This document shows positions 1-8,471 of a DNA stretch of 64,000 nucleotides, in pieces. The translations under genes were made by a program, and so were the position numbers. Each line of letters opens with the position of its first letter. The first letter of the stretch is position 1. The notes below the pieces were generated by a model, which ran no database searches, was not told the DNA's origin, and was given only the letters and a program-made list of their open reading frames with translations. This stretch comes from Rufibacter glacialis (lineage in GTDB: Bacteria > Bacteroidota > Bacteroidia > Cytophagales > Hymenobacteraceae), in the NCBI RefSeq assembly GCF_008271745.1, contig NZ_VKKZ01000019.1, forward strand, positions 124,001-188,000. The letters are read 5' to 3'.

Positions 1-174
1 GAGGTAACCGTGTTTCTGGGCAAATATGACCAGATCATCTCGCACCAACGGCTGCAGGTGTTCCTCAAGGCCCTCAAACGGCACCAACTGGTTTTGTTGC
101 AGACGGGGCACACCAACCTGCTGTACTCGGTGGCTACCTGGCTCCGGAAACACCGCAGCAAGACAGCCAACTGA
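1..174 (+). CDS. C-terminal end of an alpha/beta-hydrolase-like protein (5' truncated)
   Basis: An open frame runs from base 1 to a TGA at 172-174 (57 codons); its start lies outside the window. The segment VTVFLGKYDQII followed about 30 residues later by QTGHTNLL resembles the last strand carrying the acid residue and the catalytic histidine loop of alpha/beta hydrolases. With only the tail visible the substrate cannot be named. Confidence 0.5.
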   Translation, partial: EVTVFLGKYDQIISHQRLQVFLKALKRHQLVLLQTGHTNLLYSVATWLRKHRSKTAN

Positions 175-714
175 TTTTCTTTGCGTATATGCCTCTTAGG
201 GTAGTGCTGGTGAGGTAGGCGGCCCGGAGCCTTTGATTGGGTACTGGCAGGAGTACTGCCCATAAAGGGATGGCTAGACCGAGGTGCCGCTGCTAAGAGG
301 AAACAGAGTGTTTCAGCTCCAGCAGGAACTTACCGGCCCTGTTCAGATAGAAAAAGGCCCAGAGCAGGTTCAAGGGTGCTCCTAAATAGTCATAATGATA
401 GAAGGAGACGATCATTACCTGAAAGAATAACGTGTGTAGAAGTATCTTCAGGAGACTTCTTAGCTTGCTGGTCTTCACTTAAATTGCTATAACTATTTTG
501 AATATTTCTATAGGAGGGCTGTTTTTAAAAAAGGACTCCCCAAATGGTTTCCTGAACCAGGGTTCTCCTTAAAAACCGGTCCTATTCCCCAGGAACACCT
601 AATGCCTGAATATCGTGAATTGATAATATTTGAGCAAATTTTAGGTAAAAAGTTTCCCTCTATCTTTGTATAAAATAAGTTTTGGTACCGTTGAGCCATC
701 CAGATTGATTAGGT
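175..714. other. 540-bp intergenic region, mostly without recognisable genes
   Basis: Apart from a doubtful 61-codon minus-strand frame (293-478) and a degenerate family A palindrome (about 513-546), I see no RNA gene, terminator or clear promoter. A near-match to the -7 box (TAAGTTTTG, one base too long) lies near 676, ahead of the gene at 715. Confidence 0.5.
293..478 (-). CDS. small hypothetical membrane protein (doubtful)
   Basis: A 61-residue frame beginning with GTG at 476-478. It has a basic N-terminus (KTSKLRSLLK), then one hydrophobic stretch at about residues 12-27 and another at about 35-46, so it could be a small inner-membrane protein. No ribosome binding site or promoter is evident, and I recognise no family. 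It lies in an otherwise empty gap, so it may be a chance ORF. Confidence 0.25.
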   Translation of the reverse strand: MKTSKLRSLLKILLHTLFFQVMIVSFYHYDYLGAPLNLLWAFFYLNRAGKFLLELKHSVSS

Positions 715-1926
715 ATGATAAAAAATAGAACGATACAATGGGGGCTCTGCCTACTGGTCTTGCTAGGTCAGGCGGCTTGCTCCTCCAATTCGGGCAAGCC
801 CGATGCCAACGAGGAAGGCGAGCGCACCTCTACCGCCGCCCAGGATACCCTCTCGGAGGAAGTGACAGAGCAGCCCGCCACAGAGGCAGATCTGGCCAAG
901 ATCACCCTGCCAGACGGGTTCCAGATCAGCTACTACGCCCGGAAGGTAGAAAATGCCCGTTCTATGGCCTTGGGTCCAGACGGCACCCTCTACGTGGGGT
1001 CAAGAGCAAAAGGCAACGTGTATGCCTTACCGGACCGTAACAAAGACGGCAAAGCCGATGAGGTGATCACCATCGCCTCGGGCCTGAAGATGCCCAACGG
1101 CGTGGCCCTGCGCAACGGCGCTTTGTATGTGGCCGAGATCAGCCGCATCACCCGCTATGACAACATTTCCGTTAACCTCCAGAACCCGCCCAAGCCGGTG
1201 GTGGTCTATGACAAATTCCCCACCGAGGAGCACCACGGCTGGAAGTACATCGCCTTTGGGCCAGATGACAAACTGTACGTGCCCGTGGGGGCGCCCTGCA
1301 ACATCTGCCTTAAAAAAGAGCCGGTGTATGCCTCCATCACCCGCATGAACCCAGACGGTTCTGGCCTGGAGGTATTCGCCCATGGCGTGCGCAACACCGT
1401 AGGCTTTGACTGGCACCCCACCACCAAGGAACTCTGGTTCACTGACAACGGCCGCGACCTCATGGGCGACAACCTGCCCCCCGATGAACTGAACCACGCG
1501 CCCCGCAAGGGCATGCACTTCGGCTACCCGTTCTGCCACGCCGGCGAGACCCTGGACCCCGAGTTTGGCAAAGGCAAAGACTGCGCCGACTACACCTCTC
1601 CGGTACAGAACCTGAATCCGCACGGCGGCACCCTGGGTATGGAATTCTACACCGGCACCATGTTCCCAGACACCTATAAGAACCAGATCTTCATTGCCGA
1701 GCACGGCTCCTGGAACCGAACCGAGAAGATCGGCTACCGCCTGAGCCTCTACCGCACCGATGCCCAGGGCAAAGGCAGTTTTGTGCCATTTGCCGCCGGA
1801 TGGCTCCAAAACGGCAAAGAGTGGGGGCGACCGGTAGACGTGGAGGTCATGCCAGACGGTTCGCTTCTGGTCTCAGATGACATGAATGACGCCATCTACC
1901 GCATTGCCTATACTGGGAAGAAGTAA
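715..1926 (+). CDS. sorbosone dehydrogenase / PQQ-type sugar dehydrogenase-like lipoprotein
   Basis: 403 residues. The N-terminus is a lipoprotein signal peptide ending in LGQAAC, with Cys22 as the predicted lipidated residue, followed by an acidic, Thr-rich linker to about residue 55. The rest is a six-bladed beta-propeller of the soluble glucose/sorbosone dehydrogenase family, recognisable from MALGPDGTLYVGS, FDWHPTTKELWFTDNGRD and IAEHGSWNR. Family members oxidise sugars or aldoses using PQQ, but many have no known substrate, and no PQQ biosynthesis gene lies nearby. It probably sits on the outer membrane facing the periplasm. The gene stands alone and is followed by a hairpin terminator. 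Confidence 0.85.
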   Translation: MIKNRTIQWGLCLLVLLGQAACSSNSGKPDANEEGERTSTAAQDTLSEEVTEQPATEADLAKITLPDGFQISYYARKVENARSMALGPDGTLYVGSRAKGNVYALPDRNKDGKADEVITIASGLKMPNGVALRNGALYVAEISRITRYDNISVNLQNPPKPVVVYDKFPTEEHHGWKYIAFGPDDKLYVPVGAPCNICLKKEPVYASITRMNPDGSGLEVFAHGVRNTVGFDWHPTTKELWFTDNGRDLMGDNLPPDELNHAPRKGMHFGYPFCHAGETLDPEFGKGKDCADYTSPVQNLNPHGGTLGMEFYTGTMFPDTYKNQIFIAEHGSWNRTEKIGYRLSLYRTDAQGKGSFVPFAAGWLQNGKEWGRPVDVEVMPDGSLLVSDDMNDAIYRIAYTGKK

Positions 1927-1950
1927 TTCTGTTTCTGCGTTCTTTTTTAC

Positions 1951-1992
1951 AAATTGGGATTCCCTTAACGAAAAGGGATCTCCAATTTTTTG
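1951..1992 (+). terminator. rho-independent terminator after the sorbosone dehydrogenase-like gene
   Basis: An inverted repeat pairs AAATTGG (1951-1957) with CCAATTT (1982-1988) and CCCTT with AAGGG around a short loop, and runs into six T residues (1986-1991). It starts 24 bp after the stop codon. Confidence 0.75.
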
Positions 1993-1994
1993 TT

Positions 1995-2195
1995 ATGTCC
2001 AACCAAGCTGCTAAAGCGTACTCTCTCCTGTTCTTACTTTTTGCCATCGTGCTGGCAGGGGTAGTCGGTTTCTTTTTTGTCATAAATTCCAATGACCACA
2101 AAGAGTGTGCAACCACCACTACCACCAGAACAGACGCAGCCGGTTCCACCACTACCACCACCTTGCACGTATGCAAAGAGCGGTTTAATATTTGA
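1995..2195 (+). CDS. small Thr-rich single-pass membrane protein (hypothetical)
   Basis: 66 residues with one strongly hydrophobic segment (about residues 10-31, YSLLFLLFAIVLAGVVGFFF), then an exported or cytoplasmic tail holding two runs of five threonines and two cysteines. The composition looks like a real small membrane protein. Against it, the ATG lies three bases after the T-run of the preceding terminator, so it needs readthrough or a promoter I cannot see. I recognise no family. Confidence 0.4.
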   Translation: MSNQAAKAYSLLFLLFAIVLAGVVGFFFVINSNDHKECATTTTTRTDAAGSTTTTTLHVCKERFNI

Positions 2196-2215
2196 GATTT
2201 AGTAGCCCGTATCTA

Positions 2216-2251
2216 GTTTAGAGCCGTTTTCTAGAAAACAGGCCCTAAACG
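2216..2251. repeat. family A palindromic repeat (reference copy)
   Basis: A 36-bp near-perfect palindrome: left arm GTTTAGAGCCGTTTTC, 3-base centre, right arm GAAAACAGGCCCTAAAC. This is the clearest of many related copies in the window. The shared shape is (C)GTTT-A-GGCCTGTTTTC, a short centre, then GAAAACAGGCC-T-AAAC(G). It has no T-run, so it is not a typical terminator. This copy lies just upstream of the rimB-like gene. Confidence 0.85.
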
Positions 2252-2281
2252 TATTTTCAGAAGTGCCCGAAATGAGCTCAT

Positions 2282-2776
2282 ATGAAAAAAGACAGTCCTG
2301 AGAAAAGTATCATTGGCCGGCGCGAGATGGTGGATTTCCCGGCGCTGGAGTTGTTTGAGATAGAAGCCAAGGTAGACACCGGCGCGTACACCTCCTCTAT
2401 CCACTGCAACAACATCAAAGAAGTAGACTTGCCAGACGGCCAGCGCGCCATCCACTTTGAGTTGTTAGACGACCGCCACCCAGCCTACAACCACAAAGCC
2501 TTCCAGTTCACTGACTTTGACCTGCGGCAGGTGAAAAGTTCGTTTGGTGATGTGCAGGAACGGTACATTATCCGTACAAAGGTGATTATCCATGGGCAGG
2601 AGCTGGAAACGGAGTTCTCCCTCTCAGACCGCAGTGACCTGAAATACCCGGTCCTGCTGGGGCGCACCCTGCTCCGGCGGCGTTTCATCGTAGACGTCTC
2701 CAAGAAGAACCTATCACTCAAGGCCAAGAAAAAAGGCAAGAAAAGAAGTAATCCAACCAATAACCCTCCTGTATGA
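2282..2776 (+). CDS. RimB-like retropepsin-fold (putative zinc) protease, PF05618 type
   Basis: 164 residues. The sequence [11 protein letters not shown]...[15 protein letters not shown], with the aspartyl-protease-like triad D32-T33-G34, and the closing [15 protein letters not shown] are hallmarks of the family annotated as ATP-dependent zinc protease / RimB. In pseudomonads, RimB is encoded with RimK and takes part in control of ribosomal protein S6 glutamylation. Here the stop overlaps the start of rimK (ATGA at 2773-2776), so the two are translationally coupled. The C-terminal 15 residues are very basic. Substrate is inferred from context only. Confidence 0.85.
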   Translation: MKKDSPEKSIIGRREMVDFPALELFEIEAKVDTGAYTSSIHCNNIKEVDLPDGQRAIHFELLDDRHPAYNHKAFQFTDFDLRQVKSSFGDVQERYIIRTKVIIHGQELETEFSLSDRSDLKYPVLLGRTLLRRRFIVDVSKKNLSLKAKKKGKKRSNPTNNPPV

Positions 2777-3708
2777 AAATTGCGATCCTTTCGCGTGATC
2801 CTAAATTATATTCTACCCGCCGCCTGGTGGAAGCCGCCCAGCAACGGGGCCATGAGGCGGTGGTCCTGGACCACCTGCGTTGTGACCTGGTCATGGAGAA
2901 AGGCGACCCGCATATCCTCTACAAAGGCGAGCTGCTGACCGGCATTGACGCCATCATCCCTAGAATCGGGGCTTCGGTCACGTTTTACGGCACGGCGGTG
3001 GTACGGCAGTTTGAGATGATGAAGGTGAAAAGCGTGGTGGCCTCCCAGTCCATCCTGCGGTCCAGAGACAAACTGCGCAGCCTGCAGATCCTGGCCCGGG
3101 CCGGCCTGGGCATGCCCAAGACCGCGTTCACCAACTACTCCAAGCAGGTAAAAGAGCTGATCAAGGAAGTAGGGGGCGCCCCACTGGTAATCAAGTTGCT
3201 GGAAGGAACCCAGGGCTTGGGCGTAGTGCTGGCCGAGACCCAGAAAGCTGCTGAGTCGGTGATTGAAGCGTTCCATAACCTCAAGGCCCGTATCATTGTG
3301 CAGGAATTCATCGCTGAAAGCAAAGGCGCCGACATACGCGTGTTCGTAGTGAACGGTGAGGTGGTGGGTGCCATGAAACGGCAGGGCAAGGAAGGGGAGT
3401 TCCGGTCTAACCTGCACCGCGGCGGCAGCGCCAGCCTCATCAAGCTCTCCCGCGCTGAGAAAGCCGCCGCTCTGTTGGCCGCCAAATCCTTGGGCCTGGA
3501 CGTGGCCGGGGTAGACATGCTCCAGTCAAGCCGGGGGCCGCTTATTCTGGAGGTGAACTCCTCACCGGGTCTGGAAGGCATTGAGAAAGCCACCCAGAAA
3601 GACATTGCCGGTAAGATCATTGAATACACTGAGTTGCTAGTGAACAAGGCAAAAACCAAGAAACCCAAAAAGCCCAATACCCCTGATGGCGGAGATGATC
3701 ATCAATGA
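2773..3708 (+). CDS. rimK: RimK-type ATP-grasp ligase (ribosomal protein S6 L-glutamate ligase)
   Basis: 311 residues, close to the roughly 300 of E. coli RimK. An N-terminal pre-ATP-grasp domain ([18 protein letters not shown]) is followed by an ATP-grasp domain with nucleotide-binding segments around [27 protein letters not shown] and the metal-binding GVDML...[15 protein letters not shown]. RimK adds glutamate residues to the C-terminus of ribosomal protein S6; related enzymes act on other substrates, so the target is inferred. The C-terminus ends in a Lys/Pro-rich tail that overlaps the next gene by 23 bp. Middle gene of the three-gene operon 2282-4627. Confidence 0.9.
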   Translation: MKIAILSRDPKLYSTRRLVEAAQQRGHEAVVLDHLRCDLVMEKGDPHILYKGELLTGIDAIIPRIGASVTFYGTAVVRQFEMMKVKSVVASQSILRSRDKLRSLQILARAGLGMPKTAFTNYSKQVKELIKEVGGAPLVIKLLEGTQGLGVVLAETQKAAESVIEAFHNLKARIIVQEFIAESKGADIRVFVVNGEVVGAMKRQGKEGEFRSNLHRGGSASLIKLSRAEKAAALLAAKSLGLDVAGVDMLQSSRGPLILEVNSSPGLEGIEKATQKDIAGKIIEYTELLVNKAKTKKPKKPNTPDGGDDHQ

Positions 3709-4627
3709 TATTCCCGTTTATCCGGGAGACCGCAAGCTCATACGCCTGAACATCTCGCGGCTGCCCAGCGGTACCGAGATAGACATCCCAATCCACGTGT
3801 TCCGGGCCGAGGAGCCGGGTCCGGTGCTGCTGCTGCTGGCCGGTATGCACGGCGATGAGGTGAACGGGGTGGAGACCATCCGGCGGATGATTCGGCGCGA
3901 CATGCTCAAACCGCTCAAGGGCACCATCCTGGCCATTCCCATCCTCAACATCTACGGCTTCCTGAACTTCTCCCGCGAGGTGCCGGACGGGAAGGACGTG
4001 AACCGCAGTTTTCCGGGCAACGCCAAGGGCTCCCTGGCCAGCCGCGTGGCCGACCGGTTCACCAAGGAGATCCTGCCGCTGGTAGACTACGGCATTGATT
4101 TCCATACCGGGGGGCAGAGCAAATCCAATTATCCGCAGGTGCGTTGCCGTCTGGAGCACGGCGAGAGCGAGGCGCTGGCCCATGCTTTTGGGGCACCTTT
4201 CATCCTCAACTCCAACTACCGCCCCGGCTCTTTGCGCCAGGAGGCCGCCAAGCTGGACAAATCCATCATTGTGTATGAGACGGGGGAATCTCTGCGGTTT
4301 GACGAGCAAGGCATCAACATAGGCATGGAGGGGGCGGTGCGCGTTATGCACCACCTGGGGCTGCTGGAAAGCTCGGTGCCTATTTCCTATCCGCCCATTG
4401 TCTGCCAGCGCACCACCTGGATAAGGGCGCCGCGGGCGGGCCTGTTCCGGAGCTTCGTGAAAAATGGGCAGGCCGTGAATCGCGGGCAGCAGGTAGGGGC
4501 GGTCTCGGATCCGTATGGCTATGTCACACACCCCATTACCTCGCTGGTAAGCGGCTATGTGGTAGGCATTAACCATATGCCGGTAGTGAACCAGGGAGAT
4601 GCTATCCTGCATTTGGGTTTAAAGTAG
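3686..4627 (+). CDS. succinylglutamate desuccinylase/aspartoacylase-family (M14) zinc peptidase-like protein
   Basis: 313 residues. A zinc carboxypeptidase-like fold with the H55-x2-E58 metal pair in MHGDEVNG, an Arg-rich segment (RRMIRRD), and the third ligand in DFHTGG near residue 138; the C-terminal half ends in the beta barrel typical of AstE/aspartoacylase-like proteins. The family hydrolyses N-acyl or gamma-glutamyl-type amide bonds. Its overlap with rimK suggests that it trims or reverses a RimK-type modification, but that is inference. An alternative start at ATG 3694-3696 would shorten it by three residues. Confidence 0.85.
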   Translation: MAEMIINDIPVYPGDRKLIRLNISRLPSGTEIDIPIHVFRAEEPGPVLLLLAGMHGDEVNGVETIRRMIRRDMLKPLKGTILAIPILNIYGFLNFSREVPDGKDVNRSFPGNAKGSLASRVADRFTKEILPLVDYGIDFHTGGQSKSNYPQVRCRLEHGESEALAHAFGAPFILNSNYRPGSLRQEAAKLDKSIIVYETGESLRFDEQGINIGMEGAVRVMHHLGLLESSVPISYPPIVCQRTTWIRAPRAGLFRSFVKNGQAVNRGQQVGAVSDPYGYVTHPITSLVSGYVVGINHMPVVNQGDAILHLGLK

Positions 4628-4736
4628 GATTTTTTGGAAGGACGTAAGGGTATTTGTAGCTTGGGCTGTCAATAGACATATCAGAAGAAAAAGAAGCCTT
4701 CTCCTGATGTAAACCACCAGCCTAAACCCTTTTTCA

Positions 4737-7112
4737 ATGTCCTTCTCCACCAAACGCCTTGGTTTTACCGCCTGGCGTGGCCATCGGGTATGTATTGCCC
4801 TGGCTTTCCTGCTGCTGCCGCTCACCGGACTGGCCCAGAAATTCACCATCAGCGGCTACGTGCGCGATGCCAAATCCGGCGAGAACCTCATCGGCGTAGC
4901 CATCTTCAACTCCGTGACGGGCCAGGGCACCGCCACCAACGCCTACGGCTTCTACAGCCTCACCCTGCCCAAAGACTCCGTGAAACTGGTGGCCTCCTAC
5001 GTTGGCTATGACCGGGGTGCGTTTACGGCATATTTAGACAAAGACCTGCAACAGAACCTGCTCTTGGCCCCGGCCGTGACCTCTCTGCAGGAGGTGGAGA
5101 TTGTCAATACCAAGCAGGAAGACATCAAGGAAACCACTCGCATGAGCACCATCAACATGAGCGTGGCGCAGATAAAGGCGGTGCCCGCGCTGTTTGGCGA
5201 GGTAGACGTGCTCAAGGTGCTGCAACTTTTGCCCGGCGTGCAGAGTGGGGGCGAGGGCACCAGCGGCCTGTACGTGCGGGGTGGCGGGCCCGACCAGAAC
5301 CTGATTCTGCTGGACGGCGTGCCGGTTTATAATGCCTCCCACCTGTTCGGGTTTTTCTCCGTCTTCAACGCTGATGCCCTCAACAACGTGGAGTTGGTGA
5401 AAGGTGGGTTTCCGGCGCGGTATGGTGGTCGGCTTTCCTCTGTGCTGGACATCTCCATGAAGGAAGGCAACATGAACGAGGTAGAGGGAGAAGGCTCCAT
5501 CGGGCTCATAGCCTCGCGCCTCACGGTGAGTGCGCCCATCAAGAAAGACGTGGCCTCCTTCATCGTATCGGGCCGAAGGACCTACATTGACGTGTTGGCC
5601 CGGCCTTTCATGAAGAAGGAGGAAGGGGTGGCCGGCTATTACTTCTATGACCTCAACGCCAAGCTCAACTGGAAAGTCAGCGACAAAGACCGGTTCTACC
5701 TGAGTGCCTACACCGGCTATGATGAGTTCTACGCCACCTCAGAACGCAAGGAGGTAGACCCCGGCAAGAGCCGCGCGGGCCTGGGCTGGGGCAACCTCAC
5801 CTCGGCGTTCCGCTGGAACCGGGTGTTGAACCAGCGCCTTTTCCTCAACACCAACCTCACCTACACCAAGTACCAGTTCAACATCAGCAATGAGGAGGAA
5901 GCCACCCACCAGGGCAAAAGCTATGACTACCAACTCAAGTACCTCTCCAACATCAGAGACCTGAGCGCTAAGCTGGACTTTGACTACATTCCCAACCCCA
6001 ACCATTACATCCGGTTCGGGACGCAGTTCGTGCACCACCAGTTCCAGCCGGGAGCCTTGCAGGTGCGGGGCAACAACAGCGGCACCGCCGAGGACCTGGA
6101 CGTGAACACCGTGAAAACGAACGCGCAGGAAGTGGGCCTGTACCTGGAAGATGACCTGCGCCTCTCAGAACGGTTGAAGCTGAACATCGGTCTGCGGGCC
6201 AACGGGTTCGTGGTGAACAAAGAGTTCTACTCCTCGCTGGAGCCCCGGGCCTCGGTGCGGTTCCTGGCCAACGAGAAATTGAGCCTCAAGGCCTCGTACG
6301 CCCACATGACCCAGTTCATCCACCTGCTCACCAACAGCGGCATCGGCCTGCCCACCGACCTCTGGGTACCCTCTACGGACAAGATAAAGCCGCAGCGCAG
6401 CCACCAGGTGGCCCTGGGCGCCACCCGCACCCTGGCGCAAGACAAGCTGGAAGTGAGCCTGGAAGGCTATTACAAAACCATGCACAACCTTATTGAATAC
6501 AAAGAGGGCGCCTCGTTCATTGGCATCTCCAACAGTTGGGACACCAAGGTGACCAGCGGCAAAGGCTGGGCCTATGGCATGGAGCTGTTCCTGCATAAAA
6601 AGACCGGCCGCACCAACGGCTGGATCGGTTACACCCTGGCCTGGTCTAACCGCCAGTTCCCGGACCTGAACCGCGGCCAGAAATACCCCTACCGCTATGA
6701 CCGCCGCCATGACATAGAACTGGTGGTCATTCGGCAACTCAAGCCCAACCTGTCTCTGTCGGGTACGTGGGTGTACGGCACCGGCAACTCCATCACCCTG
6801 CCCGAGGCGCGTTACGTGGTGGGCGAATCCTGGGAGGGCGGCTACGGCGGCACCCAGACCTACAATGACTACGGCGACCGCAACGGCTATCGTATGGCCG
6901 CCTACCACCGCGCCGACATCAGCCTGAGCCACACCAAGAAAAAGCGCTGGGGCGAAGTGGTGAACAACATCAGTTTCTACAACGCCTACAACCGCAAGAA
7001 CCCCTATTACATTTATATAGCTGGTGGCGAGAAGGAAGGCGATGGACCCAAATTCAAGCAGGTGAGTCTGTTTCCCGTGTTACCGTCTGTGAGTAAAACC
7101 TTTAAGTTCTAG
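4737..7112 (+). CDS. TonB-dependent outer-membrane receptor with carboxypeptidase-regulatory-like domain
   Basis: 791 residues. A signal peptide ends near residue 34 (LTGLAQ). Residues about 36-115 form a CarboxypepD_reg-like domain (ISGYVRDAKSGENLIGVAIF), about 125-240 the plug (LLPGVQSGGEGTSGLYVRGGGPDQNLILLDGVPVYN), and the remainder a 22-strand-type barrel ending in Phe (SVSKTFKF). Such receptors import large or scarce nutrients across the outer membrane using TonB energy. The DUF4249 lipoprotein gene starts 6 bp after the stop, a pairing common in Bacteroidota, so the two probably form one uptake system. The substrate is unknown. Confidence 0.9.
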   Translation: MSFSTKRLGFTAWRGHRVCIALAFLLLPLTGLAQKFTISGYVRDAKSGENLIGVAIFNSVTGQGTATNAYGFYSLTLPKDSVKLVASYVGYDRGAFTAYLDKDLQQNLLLAPAVTSLQEVEIVNTKQEDIKETTRMSTINMSVAQIKAVPALFGEVDVLKVLQLLPGVQSGGEGTSGLYVRGGGPDQNLILLDGVPVYNASHLFGFFSVFNADALNNVELVKGGFPARYGGRLSSVLDISMKEGNMNEVEGEGSIGLIASRLTVSAPIKKDVASFIVSGRRTYIDVLARPFMKKEEGVAGYYFYDLNAKLNWKVSDKDRFYLSAYTGYDEFYATSERKEVDPGKSRAGLGWGNLTSAFRWNRVLNQRLFLNTNLTYTKYQFNISNEEEATHQGKSYDYQLKYLSNIRDLSAKLDFDYIPNPNHYIRFGTQFVHHQFQPGALQVRGNNSGTAEDLDVNTVKTNAQEVGLYLEDDLRLSERLKLNIGLRANGFVVNKEFYSSLEPRASVRFLANEKLSLKASYAHMTQFIHLLTNSGIGLPTDLWVPSTDKIKPQRSHQVALGATRTLAQDKLEVSLEGYYKTMHNLIEYKEGASFIGISNSWDTKVTSGKGWAYGMELFLHKKTGRTNGWIGYTLAWSNRQFPDLNRGQKYPYRYDRRHDIELVVIRQLKPNLSLSGTWVYGTGNSITLPEARYVVGESWEGGYGGTQTYNDYGDRNGYRMAAYHRADISLSHTKKKRWGEVVNNISFYNAYNRKNPYYIYIAGGEKEGDGPKFKQVSLFPVLPSVSKTFKF

Positions 7113-7118
7113 AAGCGC

Positions 7119-8057
7119 ATGTTCCGGTTTATTTTACCTCTCTTTTCTGAAAAACACCTTAAAATCAGCCCCAGGCTGCTGCTGGGCCTTGGCTTGGTGC
7201 TAGGTCTTTCTGCCTGTGAGACCACCGTGGAGATGGACGTGCCCGCGCACACCCCCAAGCTGGCGGTGCAGTACAACCTCAACACTGATGCCCCCAACCA
7301 AAGCCTGATCGTGGGCCGCAGCCAACCGGTGCTGGCCTCTGATGACCTTTGGCGCGACGGCCTGGTCAACAATGCCATTGTAACCATCAAGGACCAGAAC
7401 GGTGTGCTGCGCCAGGGCTTTGTGTTCAAGCCCTTTGAGGTAGGCATTACCCAGGGCTCCTACAAACCCACCAATGGGTTCAGCCCGGTGCCAGGCCAGC
7501 AATACGTGCTCTCCATCAGCGCTCCCGGGTTTGAGCCCATTGAAGGCAGGTTGACCCAGCCCACCGAGGTACCGGTGGTGTCAGCCGCGTTTGAGCCGGT
7601 CAGGCAGACAAACCATTCCGAACTCAGGGGCTTGCTGAAACTGCAGTTCAATGACCCCCCGGCAGGAAGAAACTACTACCGTTTCTTCCTGAAGCTATAT
7701 GATGCCCAGGGAAAACTGATAGGCAGCCTTTATTCAGACAGGGAAAACGAAGGAATCCTGGACGAAGAGGTAGAGCAGATAAGCGTGGGCAAGGTGTTTG
7801 ATGACGGCTGGGCCAAAGCCGGGGTCATCAGCTTTTCAGACCTGGTAACCACCTACCCGGGCAACAACCAAACTGCGAAATACCTGGAGGTCACACTGCA
7901 GCACCTTACCCCAGACTTATATCTGTATGAGCGTTCCCGCGAGAATTATACAGAAGACAACCCGTTCGCGGAACCCCTGAACCTGCACAGCAACATCCGG
8001 AACGGTTACGGCAGCTTCGGGGGCATCACCACCACCAAATACAGAATCAACCTGTAA
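7119..8057 (+). CDS. DUF4249-family lipoprotein
   Basis: 312 residues. Lipoprotein signal peptide with lipobox LGLSAC (Cys33) and an unusually long n-region, residues 1-18. That n-region is encoded by a sequence matching the family A palindrome (7132-7164). The rest fits the DUF4249 family: ETTVEMDVPAHTPKLAVQYNL at the start of the mature part, beta-rich domains, and a C-terminus ending YGSFGGITTTKYRINL. DUF4249 proteins are surface or periplasmic partners of TonB receptors; their biochemical role is not established. It follows the receptor by 6 bp, so the two are co-transcribed. Confidence 0.85.
   Translation: MFRFILPLFSEKHLKISPRLLLGLGLVLGLSACETTVEMDVPAHTPKLAVQYNLNTDAPNQSLIVGRSQPVLASDDLWRDGLVNNAIVTIKDQNGVLRQGFVFKPFEVGITQGSYKPTNGFSPVPGQQYVLSISAPGFEPIEGRLTQPTEVPVVSAAFEPVRQTNHSELRGLLKLQFNDPPAGRNYYRFFLKLYDAQGKLIGSLYSDRENEGILDEEVEQISVGKVFDDGWAKAGVISFSDLVTTYPGNNQTAKYLEVTLQHLTPDLYLYERSRENYTEDNPFAEPLNLHSNIRNGYGSFGGITTTKYRINL
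7132..7164. repeat. family A-like palindrome inside the DUF4249 signal-peptide region
   Basis: TTTTACCTCTCTTTTC and GAAAAACACCTTAAAA flank a 1-base centre, the same shape as the intergenic copies. Here it is translated as part of residues 5-16 (ILPLFSEKHLKI). Confidence 0.5.
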
Positions 8058-8063
8058 GGTGGC

Positions 8064-8102
8064 GTTCCAAGGCTGTTTTTAGAAAAACAGGCTTGAAAGA
8101 CG
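8064..8102. repeat. family A palindrome, 3' of the DUF4249 gene
   Basis: Arms AAGGCTGTTTTT and AAAAACAGGCTT with outer GTTCC/GAAAG; starts 7 bp after the stop codon at 8057. Confidence 0.75.
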
Positions 8103-8162
8103 TGTTTATTTAGTTGTTAGATTAGCACCCAGCCGGAATGATGCAGGGCCGTTCAAGAGGCG

Positions 8163-8323
8163 GATTCTCCCCTTGAGGGGAGCAAGAGGGGTGTTTACAC
8201 CTGCCGGTCCACGCTTGCTGGATTTCTTCTACTTCTTTAAAGAAAAAGGATTGTTTGCATAAATTCATGAATGCGTACTCTCCAATGTAAACACCCCTCT
8301 TCGCTCCCCTCAAGGGGAGAATC
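8163..8323. repeat. 161-bp inverted-repeat-bounded element (MITE-like)
   Basis: Long terminal arms at 8163-8199 and 8286-8323 are near-perfect reverse complements (37 and 38 bases; one extra base near the middle of the right arm). Each arm carries CTCCCCTTGAGGGGAG and GAGGGGTGTTTACA. The 86-bp interior shows no convincing gene; a 63-codon minus-strand frame across it is mostly encoded by the arms. It could be a non-autonomous mobile element or a large cruciform or hairpin. It lies between the convergent DUF4249 gene and metF. Confidence 0.6.
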
Positions 8324-8398
8324 TGGGGTAACAGGCTTGGCTGAGGTTTTCTAAATGATTGGAAGCTGGTTTAAGAAGGAAATCAAGCGCAAAACAGA

Positions 8399-8431
8399 AA
8401 GGGCCCTCTACCAGCAAGTAGAGGGCCCTTC
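8399..8431 (-). terminator. metF: terminator of the metF transcript
   Basis: A perfect 13-bp stem (8399-8411 with 8418-8430, core AGGGCCCTCTA) around a 6-base loop. Read on the minus strand it is followed by TCTGTTTTG. It lies about 40 bp past the metF stop. Confidence 0.75.
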
Positions 8432-8470
8432 CGTTTTACGCCCGTTTTCCGGGAAACAGCTTTGAAACGG
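8432..8470. repeat. family A palindrome, 3' of metF
   Basis: Arms CGCCCGTTTTCC and GGGAAACAGCTTTGAAACG; ends two bases from the metF stop codon, between the gene and its terminator. Confidence 0.65.
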
Positions 8471-8471
8471 T

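Noticed and set aside
508-699. 63-codon minus-strand frame upstream of the sorbosone dehydrogenase-like gene
   Set aside because: Composition is not protein-like, part of it is a degenerate family A palindrome, and there is no ribosome binding site or family match.
1027-1809. 260-codon minus-strand frame inside the sorbosone dehydrogenase-like gene, and similar long antisense frames in many genes
   Set aside because: Shadows of high-GC coding sequence; the plus-strand proteins have recognisable domains and the antisense ones do not.
8122-8313. 63-codon minus-strand frame across the inverted-repeat element
   Set aside because: Nearly half of it is encoded by the terminal inverted repeats; it is a by-product of the element.
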